Source of the DNA: Nonlabens arenilitoris
Lineage (GTDB): Bacteria; Bacteroidota; Bacteroidia; Flavobacteriales; Flavobacteriaceae
Length of the DNA: 64,000 bases
Direction of reading: 5' to 3'
Assembly (NCBI RefSeq): GCF_002954765.1
Contig: NZ_MTPW01000001.1
Span: 1,501,501 to 1,565,500, forward strand
Shown here: piece by piece, positions 45,833 to 53,085 of the stretch
Position numbering within the stretch: position 1 is the first letter of the stretch
Layout of the letters: each line of letters begins with the position of its first letter
Made by a program: the position numbers and the translations under genes
Notes under the pieces: model-generated
Told to the model about the DNA's origin: nothing
Databases searched by the model: none
What the model saw: the letters and a program-made list of their open reading frames with translations, nothing else

Positions 45833-46585
45833 TTATAGCTTTTTCAACTCAAATGTTTGCCCATCATAAATACCGTAAGTATAATGACTTATCCAATCAC
45901 CTAAGTTAAAATACATAGACTTTTCACCTACAGAGATTTCCATAGGCATATGTCTATGACCAAAAATAAAATAGTCGTAATGCTCTTTTAGTAATTTACG
46001 CTTAGCATATTGAGCTAACCATTCATTTTCCTCGCCTAAGAATTTTGCATCTTCATCACCAGAGATTAGTTTGTTTTTAACTGACAGATATCTAGCGATT
46101 CCAACTCCTATGTCAGGATGTAGCCATTTGAAGCACCATTGAAAAAAAGGACTTGTAAAAACTTTTTTCATTCGTTTATAGCCTTTATCGCCGGGACCTT
46201 TTCCATCACCATGGCCTATTAAAAACTTTTTACCGTTAAATTCAAATTTCTTAGGCTCGTGATAAACTTCTATGCCTAGCTCTTCTTCAAAATAACCAAA
46301 CATCCATAGATCGTGATTCCCAACAAAAAAATAAATCGGGATACCACTGTCAGCAATCTCGGCAAGCTTACCTAAAACTCGCACCTGATTTTTAGGAACA
46401 ACATGTTTATATTCAAACCAGAAATCAAATAAGTCTCCTAGTAAAAATATAGCCGCCGCATCTTCCTTAACCATATCTAGCCAATCTAGAAACTTACGTT
46501 CCCTAGGCTTACTTAACTCTTGAGTCGGTGCGCCTAAATGATTATCGCTAGAGAAATAAATTTTTTTGCCTGGTGGTAATTGCAT
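45833..46585 (-). CDS. lpxH: UDP-2,3-diacylglucosamine diphosphatase (LpxH-type)
   Basis: Met at 46585 (MQLPPGKKIYF) gives 250 residues; a Met at 46609 would add 8. The calcineurin-like metal ligands are all present: SSDNHLG, GDLFDFW, VGNHDLWM, IGHGDG and FGHRHMP. The last motifs and the family length match LpxH/LpxH2-like pyrophosphatases of lipid A synthesis, which convert UDP-diacylglucosamine to lipid X at the inner membrane. It is a single gene, with no other lpx gene beside it. Confidence 0.88.
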   Translation of the reverse strand: MQLPPGKKIYFSSDNHLGAPTQELSKPRERKFLDWLDMVKEDAAAIFLLGDLFDFWFEYKHVVPKNQVRVLGKLAEIADSGIPIYFFVGNHDLWMFGYFEEELGIEVYHEPKKFEFNGKKFLIGHGDGKGPGDKGYKRMKKVFTSPFFQWCFKWLHPDIGVGIARYLSVKNKLISGDEDAKFLGEENEWLAQYAKRKLLKEHYDYFIFGHRHMPMEISVGEKSMYFNLGDWISHYTYGIYDGQTFELKKL

Positions 46586-46813
46586 ACGGGCAAAGATAGT
46601 ATTCTTCAATTGATAAATATTTTTTACAAACCTTTCAAAATCGTCATAGTTTATTAAATCTTATAAGTGTCTATTAAAGATTACTCTAGATATACTTTGA
46701 ATACAACACCTTTAACCTGTAATTTATTGAATCTAATGAAAATATAAATCACTTAACTTAAGTTTAATTGTATTTTCAACCTATTATTTTCTTTTGAAAG
46801 TATCTTAGACCAC

Positions 46814-47950
46814 ATGATTAATAAACGACTTCTTATAAAAAATCTGCTGGCTCATAATGATGAAAATAGTTTTTATGATAAGAAGTTACGATTAGATTTT
46901 AGTAATAAAGAAGGTAAGGCAAAATTTCTCAAGCATATTTGTGCCCTTTCTAATTCCAACCCAGCAAATAATAGTTATATCGTCATAGGAATAGATGATG
47001 CGACTAACAAAATTCTAGGAGTTGATTTTTACGATGATTCAAAATTACAAAATCTTGTAAATGCATATTTGCATAACGCACCCATTATACAATATGAAAA
47101 TATTCCGTTCCCGCACTTGCCCACTGGCAAAGTTGTAGGATTAGTAACTATTAGACCTCAAAACAGCATCACATCGTTACGTAAAAATATATGGAAATAT
47201 TATGGTGGTGCCGTATTCTTTAGAGATGGAAGTATTTCTATGCCTAAGAATTTTGATATTGCTGTAAAAGATGTTAATTCCACTCTAGTAGCTCAAATAG
47301 AAAAACAAGCTAGTAATAATATTGAACTGACCTTAGATAGAGTCATGGAATTTATGGCTCATAAAAATAGAGGCTTAGAAGCGCATTATAAAGTATTCAA
47401 AGAACAATTTGTACTATGCTGGTCAGGTAAACTTAAAAATAAAAATGGACAGCAGTACTATTCTAGAGTTGATATTGAACTTGTAAATGAACATGTAAGA
47501 TTGTTTTATAGTGCCCTAGATGAAGTTCAAATTAGCTATGATAATGATTGCTTCAGTATTCTAGAGTTTGTCGAGCTAGGCATAGGTACACATCAAAAAT
47601 ATCATCCTTTAGAACGGCAGATCTTTAGATTCTTACCTAATGGTACTTATACATTAGAAACTAAAATTTTATTCAATCCACCGTATTATGATAGGCGCAC
47701 ATTGCATCATATCTATAATATAAATCTTGCGTTATTGTTTAAAATTTCTAACGACTTACCTCTATCAGAACAAGAGATGATAGACCTTAGGGCACTACCA
47801 GAAACCATGTTGATTTGTCATTTTAATAGCATAGGAGAACCTATAGATAAAATGAAAAAACATAAATCAAATCTTAAAAAATATCCAGACACTTATGCAG
47901 CTTATAAAGAAGCCTTAAGAGTACTTAGAAAAGTAACATACAATTCATGA
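46814..47950 (+). CDS. AlbA_2 (Schlafen-type) putative nucleic-acid-binding protein
   Basis: This 378-residue protein starts with an AlbA_2-like domain: FLKHICALSNSNPANNSYIVIGIDD (residues ~38-62, cited in part), then ILGVDFYDDSKLQNLVNAYL and GLVTIRP. This differs from the canonical A-N-T-x-G-G core in having S-N-P-A-N-N. The rest is alpha/beta with no named domain (FKEQFVLCWSGKL, GTYTLETKILFNPPYYDRR, MIDLRALPETML). AlbA_2 domains occur in transcription regulators, Schlafens and several defence proteins. Its stop overlaps the phosphoesterase start by 4 nt (ATGA), so the two are coupled. The function is not established. Confidence 0.78.
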   Translation: MINKRLLIKNLLAHNDENSFYDKKLRLDFSNKEGKAKFLKHICALSNSNPANNSYIVIGIDDATNKILGVDFYDDSKLQNLVNAYLHNAPIIQYENIPFPHLPTGKVVGLVTIRPQNSITSLRKNIWKYYGGAVFFRDGSISMPKNFDIAVKDVNSTLVAQIEKQASNNIELTLDRVMEFMAHKNRGLEAHYKVFKEQFVLCWSGKLKNKNGQQYYSRVDIELVNEHVRLFYSALDEVQISYDNDCFSILEFVELGIGTHQKYHPLERQIFRFLPNGTYTLETKILFNPPYYDRRTLHHIYNINLALLFKISNDLPLSEQEMIDLRALPETMLICHFNSIGEPIDKMKKHKSNLKKYPDTYAAYKEALRVLRKVTYNS

Positions 47951-48696
47951 GAACCATAACAATAGGCGATATCCATGGCGGTTATAAAGCGCTAGAACAA
48001 TTAATAGAAAAAATCGAATTACAAGATAGAGACTTACTGATTTTTTTAGGTGATTATATAGATGGATGGTCTCAAAGCTTTGAGGTCATTGAATTTTTAA
48101 TATCGCTTAAGCAAAAACGTATACAGAATAATCAAACTGCTCCTATTTATTTAAGAGGTAATCATGATGAGTTATTCTTGAATTATTTAAAAACCAAAGC
48201 ACAAAACAGCATGTGGCTTCATCATGGTGGTCAAAGTACCATAGATAGCTATAAGGATAGATCAATTAATGATTTTGAAAGACACGTTGAGTTTTTTGAG
48301 AAAGGATTAAAAAATTATTATGTTGATAAATCAAACAATGGATATTTTCATGCAGGATTTCACAATTTAAAAGGACCAGAGCATGATTATTATGACAATA
48401 TGCCTTATTGGGACCGCACACTTTGGGAGCTTGCACTTTGTGTAGATCCTAGTTTAACACCAGATAACGATCGGTATCCAAATAGGTTGAGGCTGTATAA
48501 AGAAATATTCATAGGTCATACACCTACATCTAGATTAGGTAAACTAAAGCCTGTTAATGCAGTAAATGTATGGAATATTGATACCGCAGCAGCATATAAA
48601 GGACCACTTACAGCATTATGTGTTGAGACTAAAGAAATCTGGCAGTCCGATCCAGTTCATACATTCTATCCAAATGAAAACGGGCGTAATGAGTAG
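47947..48696 (+). CDS. PPP-type metallophosphoesterase
   Basis: This 249-residue protein carries the PPP-family metal motifs GDIHG (residues 7-11), GDYIDG (residues 35-40; GDxVDRG in classical phosphatases) and RGNHDE, plus the later His ligands in YFHAGFH and FIGHTPTSR. This is the layout of PrpA/ApaH-like protein or diadenosine-polyphosphate phosphatases. It could act on phosphoproteins or nucleotides. It overlaps the AlbA_2 gene by 4 nt, so the two probably function as a pair. Confidence 0.88.
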   Translation: MRTITIGDIHGGYKALEQLIEKIELQDRDLLIFLGDYIDGWSQSFEVIEFLISLKQKRIQNNQTAPIYLRGNHDELFLNYLKTKAQNSMWLHHGGQSTIDSYKDRSINDFERHVEFFEKGLKNYYVDKSNNGYFHAGFHNLKGPEHDYYDNMPYWDRTLWELALCVDPSLTPDNDRYPNRLRLYKEIFIGHTPTSRLGKLKPVNAVNVWNIDTAAAYKGPLTALCVETKEIWQSDPVHTFYPNENGRNE

Positions 48697-48825
48697 TCAT
48701 AAATGAAAGTAAATACAACGATTGTTGAGTACCTATATGATGCTTTTTAAAAATCCTTTTTCGCGTAAGCAAAATCACCTAAAATTTTGCTAACTTGAAA
48801 GACCAATTTTAACACAGTAATTATC

Positions 48826-49965
48826 ATGAGCATATTTGATAAAATAAAAGAAAAATTAAGCCACGAATTTATAGATATAATTGAGTGGCTGGACTATACT
48901 GATGATACCATCGCGCACCGTTTTGAGCGTTACCAAAACGAAATCAAAAACGGCGCAAAATTAATAGTGCGAGAAGGACAAACAGCTGTCTTTATAAATG
49001 AAGGACAACTGGCAGACGTGTTCACGCCTGGTACCTATGATTTAACGACTCAAAACTTACCTATACTTTCAACTTTAAAAGGATGGAAATACGGATTTAA
49101 TTCACCGTTTAAGGCTGAGGTTTATTTTGTTAATACACACTTATTTACTGACGAGAAATGGGGAACTAAAAATCCAATTACCTTAAATGATGATCGTTTT
49201 GGATTAGTGGAGATTAGAGCTTTTGGTACCTATGCATTTAAAATTGCAGATCCTGGAAAATTTATTGTTGATATAGTAGGTACAGATAATAATTTCACAA
49301 ATTTTGAAATCAATGAACATCTTAAAAGCTTAATAGCAACTCGATTTACAGATACTGTAGGCGAGGCTAATTTACCTATTGAATTATATGCAGCAAACAC
49401 TACAGAGTTGTCTGAGACCTGTCAAGCGGTAATGCAACCTGAGTTTATGGGTGTAGGTATTTCTTTAGAGCGTTTTTACATAGAGAATGTATCGATGCCA
49501 GAAGAACTCAAGAAAGAGATTTTTGAATACAGTCGTATTGATAAACTTGATCTCGACAAGCTTACTAAATTTAAAACTGCCAAAGCTATTGAAGCAGCAG
49601 CTCTTAATGAAGGAGGAACCGCTGGAGCAGGTATGGGAATGGGAATGGGATTTGTCCTAGCGCAACAAATGGGCGGTATGATGTCTCCACAAATGGGTGG
49701 ACAACAATCGATGCCACAACAACAAGCGCAAGCTGCGGTAGTACCACCACCTATGCCGCAAGCCACTCAGTACTATTATGCACATAATGGTGCACAAGCT
49801 GGTCCAGTAGGCTATTCTCAATTACAATCCTTATTTGCTAGTCGTACCATTAATAAAGAAACATTAATATGGAAAGCTGGTATGGATGGCTGGAAACCAT
49901 TAAATCAAGTAGAAGAGTTAAAAGGTTTCTTGGGTAGTAACACGCCGCCGCCATTACCGCAATAA
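48826..49965 (+). CDS. SPFH-domain protein with C-terminal GYF_2 domain (YdjI-like)
   Basis: This 379-residue protein has no signal peptide or membrane helix. The first ~260 residues are the YdjI/virion-core-type SPFH domain: EFIDIIEWLDYTDDTIAHRF, VREGQTAVFINEGQLADVF and GWKYGFNSPFKAEVYFVNT, and a helical end ELKKEIFEYSRIDKL. A Gly/Met/Gln-rich linker (GMGMGMGFV, PQMGGQQSMPQQQAQ) leads to a GYF_2 domain (QYYYAHNGAQAGPVGYSQLQ, GMDGWKPL), which binds proline-rich ligands. In Bacillus the YdjI homolog works with the zinc-ribbon protein YdjG to recruit PspA to the membrane under stress. The next gene is a zinc-ribbon membrane protein, so the same pairing is likely. Confidence 0.9.
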   Translation: MSIFDKIKEKLSHEFIDIIEWLDYTDDTIAHRFERYQNEIKNGAKLIVREGQTAVFINEGQLADVFTPGTYDLTTQNLPILSTLKGWKYGFNSPFKAEVYFVNTHLFTDEKWGTKNPITLNDDRFGLVEIRAFGTYAFKIADPGKFIVDIVGTDNNFTNFEINEHLKSLIATRFTDTVGEANLPIELYAANTTELSETCQAVMQPEFMGVGISLERFYIENVSMPEELKKEIFEYSRIDKLDLDKLTKFKTAKAIEAAALNEGGTAGAGMGMGMGFVLAQQMGGMMSPQMGGQQSMPQQQAQAAVVPPPMPQATQYYYAHNGAQAGPVGYSQLQSLFASRTINKETLIWKAGMDGWKPLNQVEELKGFLGSNTPPPLPQ

Positions 49966-50005
49966 TATTAAGTTTTATATAAGATATTATGATTATTAAA
50001 AGAAT

Positions 50006-50036
50006 TGTCATTCCGCATCAAGTGCGGAATCTGACA
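50006..50036. repeat. REP-like inverted repeat
   Basis: ATTCCGCA (50010-50017) and TGCGGAAT (50023-50030) form a perfect stem with a 5-nt loop, widened by TGTC/GACA outside with one unpaired base. No T run follows, so it is not a standard terminator. It lies between the SPFH and zinc-ribbon genes. Confidence 0.7.
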
Positions 50037-50087
50037 GTTTTAATAAGGTCACTTATTTAGTGTTTATTTTTTTATTTAGAATTTCAT

Positions 50088-51190
50088 TTGGATTCAACAA
50101 ATACATCCTCGCAAACATCAGAGCGTAAAAAATCATGTGTTAATTGTGGTGCTGAGCTTACTTATGAGCCTGGTACAGATTTAATTACATGTGACTATTG
50201 TGGACATCAAGAATCTATTAATCAAAGTGAACAACTTTTCAAAGAACTCGAACTGCATAAATATTTACAAGAAATGGGTGCGCAATCGCACTCTATGGAG
50301 ATATCAATGCTACACTGTAAGAATTGTGGAGCAAACCAGCACGTAGAAGAAAGTTATAAGTCATTGCATTGTGTGTATTGCACGATGCCTTTAATTATTG
50401 AAGATAGTTATCAAGAGGACTGGATCGTACCAGGTGCCGTTTTACCATTTCAACTTGATCAAAAAAAGGCGCATTTAGTTTTTAAAAAATGGGTCGACGG
50501 GTTGTGGTGGGCTCCTAATAACTTGCAACGTGCTACAATCAATCCAGAGTTTACTAAAGGATTATATGTGCCATATTGGACTTTTGATGCACAACTAGTT
50601 GCAGATTATGAAGGCCAACGCGGTGATTATTATTATGTCACTAAAACAGTAGGTTCAGGTAAAAATAAACGTACTGTTCAAGAACGTAGAACCAGCTGGT
50701 CACCAACTGAGGGAACCATAAACGGATTTGTAGACGACACACTTGTAAAAGCTACAAAACAACGTGGTAGTCAAATACCTCGTGAAGTAAGCAATTGGAA
50801 TCTAGATGGATTGAAAAACTTTGACACTAAATATCTAGCAGGCTATGTAACTGAAAAATATACTATACCACTTAAAGATGGCCATTTAGAAGCAAGTAAA
50901 GAGGCAGAAAAGATTGCTCAAAACTGGATACGTCGTGATATAGGTGGAGATACACAGCGTATTAGTGCCATGGATATGCGATTGTCTGAAGAAACTTTTA
51001 AGCATATCTTACTTCCGGTTTACATTAGTTCCTATAATTTTAATGGCACTAAATATAATTTTTTGTTAACGGTCAGACAGGTGCTATCTATGGGAAACGA
51101 CCGTATTCGTTTTGGAAAATATTCTTGGCAATTCTGGCAGCGATTATCACCATTGTGCTTATTACAATGGTGGCACAATATGCTGGTTAG
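50088..51190 (+). pseudogene. Zinc-ribbon membrane-anchored protein (TFIIB-type, YdjG-like), one-base frameshift at 51059-51064
   Basis: It starts at TTG 50088. Two zinc ribbons lie at the N-terminus: CVNCGAEL...CDYCG and CKNCGAN...CVYC (residues ~17-100). The middle domain contains YVPYWTFDAQLVADYEGQRG and CLP-free ILLPVYISSYNFNGTKYNF. As sequenced the frame then runs to 51224 with an unlikely tail (SLSRKRRKKA). Adding one T to the T6 run at 51059-51064 instead gives FFVNGQTGAIYGKRPYSFWK and a C-terminal membrane helix (IFLAILAAIITIVLITMVA), ending at 51190 with 367 residues. The conserved V-N-G-Q-T-G motif supports this. It probably partners with the SPFH-GYF protein upstream at the inner membrane. 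Confidence 0.85.
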
Positions 51191-51192
51191 CT

Positions 51193-51208
51193 CGCTTTCG
51201 CGAAAGCG
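51193..51208. repeat. Highly iterated palindrome, copy 10 (beside a terminator)
   Basis: Exact core just after the corrected stop of the zinc-ribbon gene and 9 nt before the GCCTAGTAA stem. It is the first half of a composite element repeated at 53014. Confidence 0.95.
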
Positions 51209-51211
51209 TAG

Positions 51212-51248
51212 AAAAAAAGCCTAGTAATAAGTTACTAGGCTTTTTTTT
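51212..51248. terminator. Bidirectional terminator with AAGCCTAGTAA stem
   Basis: AAGCCTAGTAA (51217-51227) pairs with TTACTAGGCTT (51232-51242), loop TAAG, with A and T runs outside. It separates two converging genes. The same 11-bp stem is used at 53038. Confidence 0.92.
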
Positions 51249-51260
51249 AATACATTGGAT

Positions 51261-51902
51261 TTACATGCGACCACCTTTGTGTTCATCTTGCCATTTAGCA
51301 AGTTCTTCCCATTTGCCGTCAAATGCCATACCGGCTTGCAAAGCCCAACTTTCAGGATTGTGAACATCAAATCTCTTACCACCTGAGTTAAGTACATTTT
51401 TTCTTTCTTCTATGCTAGATGTAGATAATGAATACCATGTTTTGATATTATTGTTATGAAATAACTCTGCAATTTTAGGACCTATTCCTTCTACAATGGT
51501 TAAGTCATCTTCTTTTATTTTTTTACCCATTGCGGTTTTTGCAGCTGCAGCATCAAAATTGAGAACTGCGACTCCTTGACTTTTATGTAAATCATTTGAT
51601 TCATTATTGCTTTCTTGAGCTGTACCAGCAACAAATCCTGCAGCCATGCCAGTGGTAGTAGATACTTTTGCACTAACAGCAGCTTCTTTATCTTTAATAC
51701 AATTGTCTAATCTGGTTTGACATGATTTTAAATCTGCTTTAAGATTATCATGAGCAGATTGTAATTGACGATTCTTATCAATCCATTCATCACAATTGTT
51801 TGTTACCACGGAATTTGATTTTCCCCAATAGTAACCTATAATTCCTGCTATAATACCTGTAAGGAGTGGACATAGCCAGCACCATATATTTGAAATATCC
51901 AT
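51261..51902 (-). CDS. Membrane-anchored helix-hairpin-helix protein
   Basis: This 213-residue protein has a Cys/Trp-rich N-terminus and one membrane helix (LLTGIIAGIIGYYWGKS), then a short coiled-coil-like stretch (LQSAHDNLKADLKSCQTRLD). The C-terminal ~80 residues are a helix-hairpin-helix domain: LTIVEGIGPKIAELFHNNNI, then FDVHNPESWALQAGMA and KWEELAKWQDE, which resembles the HHH extension seen with L21-type or DUF4332-like proteins. Those domains bind DNA or proteins. It follows the OmpA gene by 20 nt, so they are one operon. The pair is bracketed by the composite repeat at 51193 and 53014. Confidence 0.78.
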   Translation of the reverse strand: MDISNIWCWLCPLLTGIIAGIIGYYWGKSNSVVTNNCDEWIDKNRQLQSAHDNLKADLKSCQTRLDNCIKDKEAAVSAKVSTTTGMAAGFVAGTAQESNNESNDLHKSQGVAVLNFDAAAAKTAMGKKIKEDDLTIVEGIGPKIAELFHNNNIKTWYSLSTSSIEERKNVLNSGGKRFDVHNPESWALQAGMAFDGKWEELAKWQDEHKGGRM

Positions 51903-51922
51903 ATTTATTTAATTTTTTGTTT

Positions 51923-52879
51923 TTATTTTAAAGTTACGACTACACGTCTATTTTGTTCTTTTCCTTCTACTGTATCATTTGTAGCAATAGGTTCATCAGG
52001 TCCTTTACCACTAGACTCTATGCGAGAAGAATTAATTCCATTCTTGACTAAATAAGATTTAGCAAATTCTGCTCTTTTTGCGCTTATGGTTGTATTGGTT
52101 GCTCTCGACCCAGTATTATCAGTGTGACCTACAGATATTAAACTGGATTGAGGTCTTGCATCTAGATAGTGGACCATTTTTGATATTTTCTCGCGCTGCT
52201 CTATGGATAAGTTTATCGTTGAAGCACCGGTTGCAAAATGAAGTACTAAAGGGTTTGCTCTAATATCGGCGGCAAGATTATCTAATTCACTTTCTAGTAA
52301 GGCTGCGCTCTTACCGCTAGGGAAGTCACTCAAATAATAATTAACAGGTCCGTAAACTACTCCATTTGTTGTGACCAATTGATCAGATAGTTTGCCGTCA
52401 ATTCCCATATGGGTTGTGTCATACCCTAATGAGGAAAGATAATTTTTTACATCATTTGCTCTTGCTTCTCCTAAGTTTGTGAAAGCAGAGTTGTTTTTCT
52501 CTTCAGAACTGTAAAGTCCAGTGATATTAAACTTTTGATTGGGATGTTTATCAAGGTAGGTTTTGATTTTTTCATAGCTCTTAACAACATCAGCCTCGAT
52601 AGGTTCTAAATGTTTATAATCACTAATATTAAAGTTGAGGTGGTTGGTTGCTTCTTCTATTAGATTTCCTTCCTGATCTTTAAGCATTAAATAGTTAACA
52701 GCGGTTGCTGTAGTACCTACGTTTTTGATCTGTTCCGTTTGCTCGATGACTACAGGTGCGGTTTTATCATTGTCTATAGCATTGTCATTGCCCCAGCAAT
52801 TACAGCACCATAGCATGTTAAGTAGCATACCTATAATTATGGTAAGCAGTATCCCTAAAGGATATTTAAGTTTTCCCAT
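51923..52879 (-). CDS. OmpA-family protein with N-terminal membrane anchor
   Basis: This 318-residue protein has one N-terminal helix (YPLGILLTIIIGMLLNMLW) immediately followed by CCNCWG, with no clear cleavage site. It is probably an inner-membrane anchor, not a secreted barrel. A first, degenerate OmpA-like module spans ~residues 85-170 (NQKFNITGLYSSEEK, GEARANDVKNYLSSLG). The canonical OmpA-C domain follows at ~210-318, with LISVGHTDNTGS, SAKRAEFAKSYLVKNGI and peptidoglycan-binding Asp/Arg positions up to KEQNRRVVV. It should bind peptidoglycan from the inner-membrane side. It is upstream of and cotranscribed with the HHH protein. Two 30-nt imperfect tandem repeats precede its start. Confidence 0.88.
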   Translation of the reverse strand: MGKLKYPLGILLTIIIGMLLNMLWCCNCWGNDNAIDNDKTAPVVIEQTEQIKNVGTTATAVNYLMLKDQEGNLIEEATNHLNFNISDYKHLEPIEADVVKSYEKIKTYLDKHPNQKFNITGLYSSEEKNNSAFTNLGEARANDVKNYLSSLGYDTTHMGIDGKLSDQLVTTNGVVYGPVNYYLSDFPSGKSAALLESELDNLAADIRANPLVLHFATGASTINLSIEQREKISKMVHYLDARPQSSLISVGHTDNTGSRATNTTISAKRAEFAKSYLVKNGINSSRIESSGKGPDEPIATNDTVEGKEQNRRVVVTLK

Positions 52880-52890
52880 TTTAATTATAT

Positions 52891-52950
52891 GATTTTGATT
52901 ATTCTCAATAAAGCTATATTGATTTTGATAAAACCCAATAAAATTATTTA
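52891..52950 (-). repeat. Two 30-nt imperfect tandem repeats upstream of the OmpA-family gene
   Basis: Both 30-nt units begin GATTTTGAT (plus strand, 52891 and 52921) and share CAATAAA near the middle. They lie 12-70 nt upstream of the start codon, inside the promoter region, and could be paired operator sites. Confidence 0.5.
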
Positions 52951-53011
52951 TAGAACTATCGATGTTGGTTATTTATCGTTAAAATTCTGCTTTTAATAGA
53001 GGTGTTGTTAT

Positions 53012-53031
53012 TACGCTTTCGCGAAAGCGTA
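53012..53031. repeat. Highly iterated palindrome, copy 11 (beside a terminator)
   Basis: Core at 53014-53029 with TA arms. With the terminator at 53031 it repeats the arrangement of 51193-51248 base for base in its spacing. Confidence 0.95.
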
Positions 53032-53066
53032 TAAAAAAAGCCTAGTAACTAATTACTAGGCTTTTA
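53031..53066 (-). terminator. Terminator of the DUF6770 gene, same stem as at 51212
   Basis: AAGCCTAGTAA (53038-53048) and TTACTAGGCTT (53053-53063) surround loop CTAA, with A7 on one side and T on the other, 20 nt after the stop at 53086 on the minus strand. Confidence 0.9.
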
Positions 53067-53085
53067 TATGAAATCGGTATTTCTA

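Noticed and set aside
48757..48775. Degenerate palindrome (TTTTTCGCGTAAGC) upstream of the SPFH gene
   Set aside because: It lacks the symmetry and more than two core positions; counted as chance.
49476..49766. Cys/Pro/Ile-rich minus-strand ORF opposite the SPFH gene
   Set aside because: It mirrors the Gly/Met/Gln-rich linker of the SPFH protein and has no independent support.
51191..51224. Tail SLSRKRRKKA of the zinc-ribbon protein as a palindrome-encoded basic C-terminus
   Set aside because: Adding one T at 51059-51064 restores V-N-G-Q-T-G, a membrane helix and a stop at 51190, so the palindrome there is intergenic and the tail is a frameshift product.
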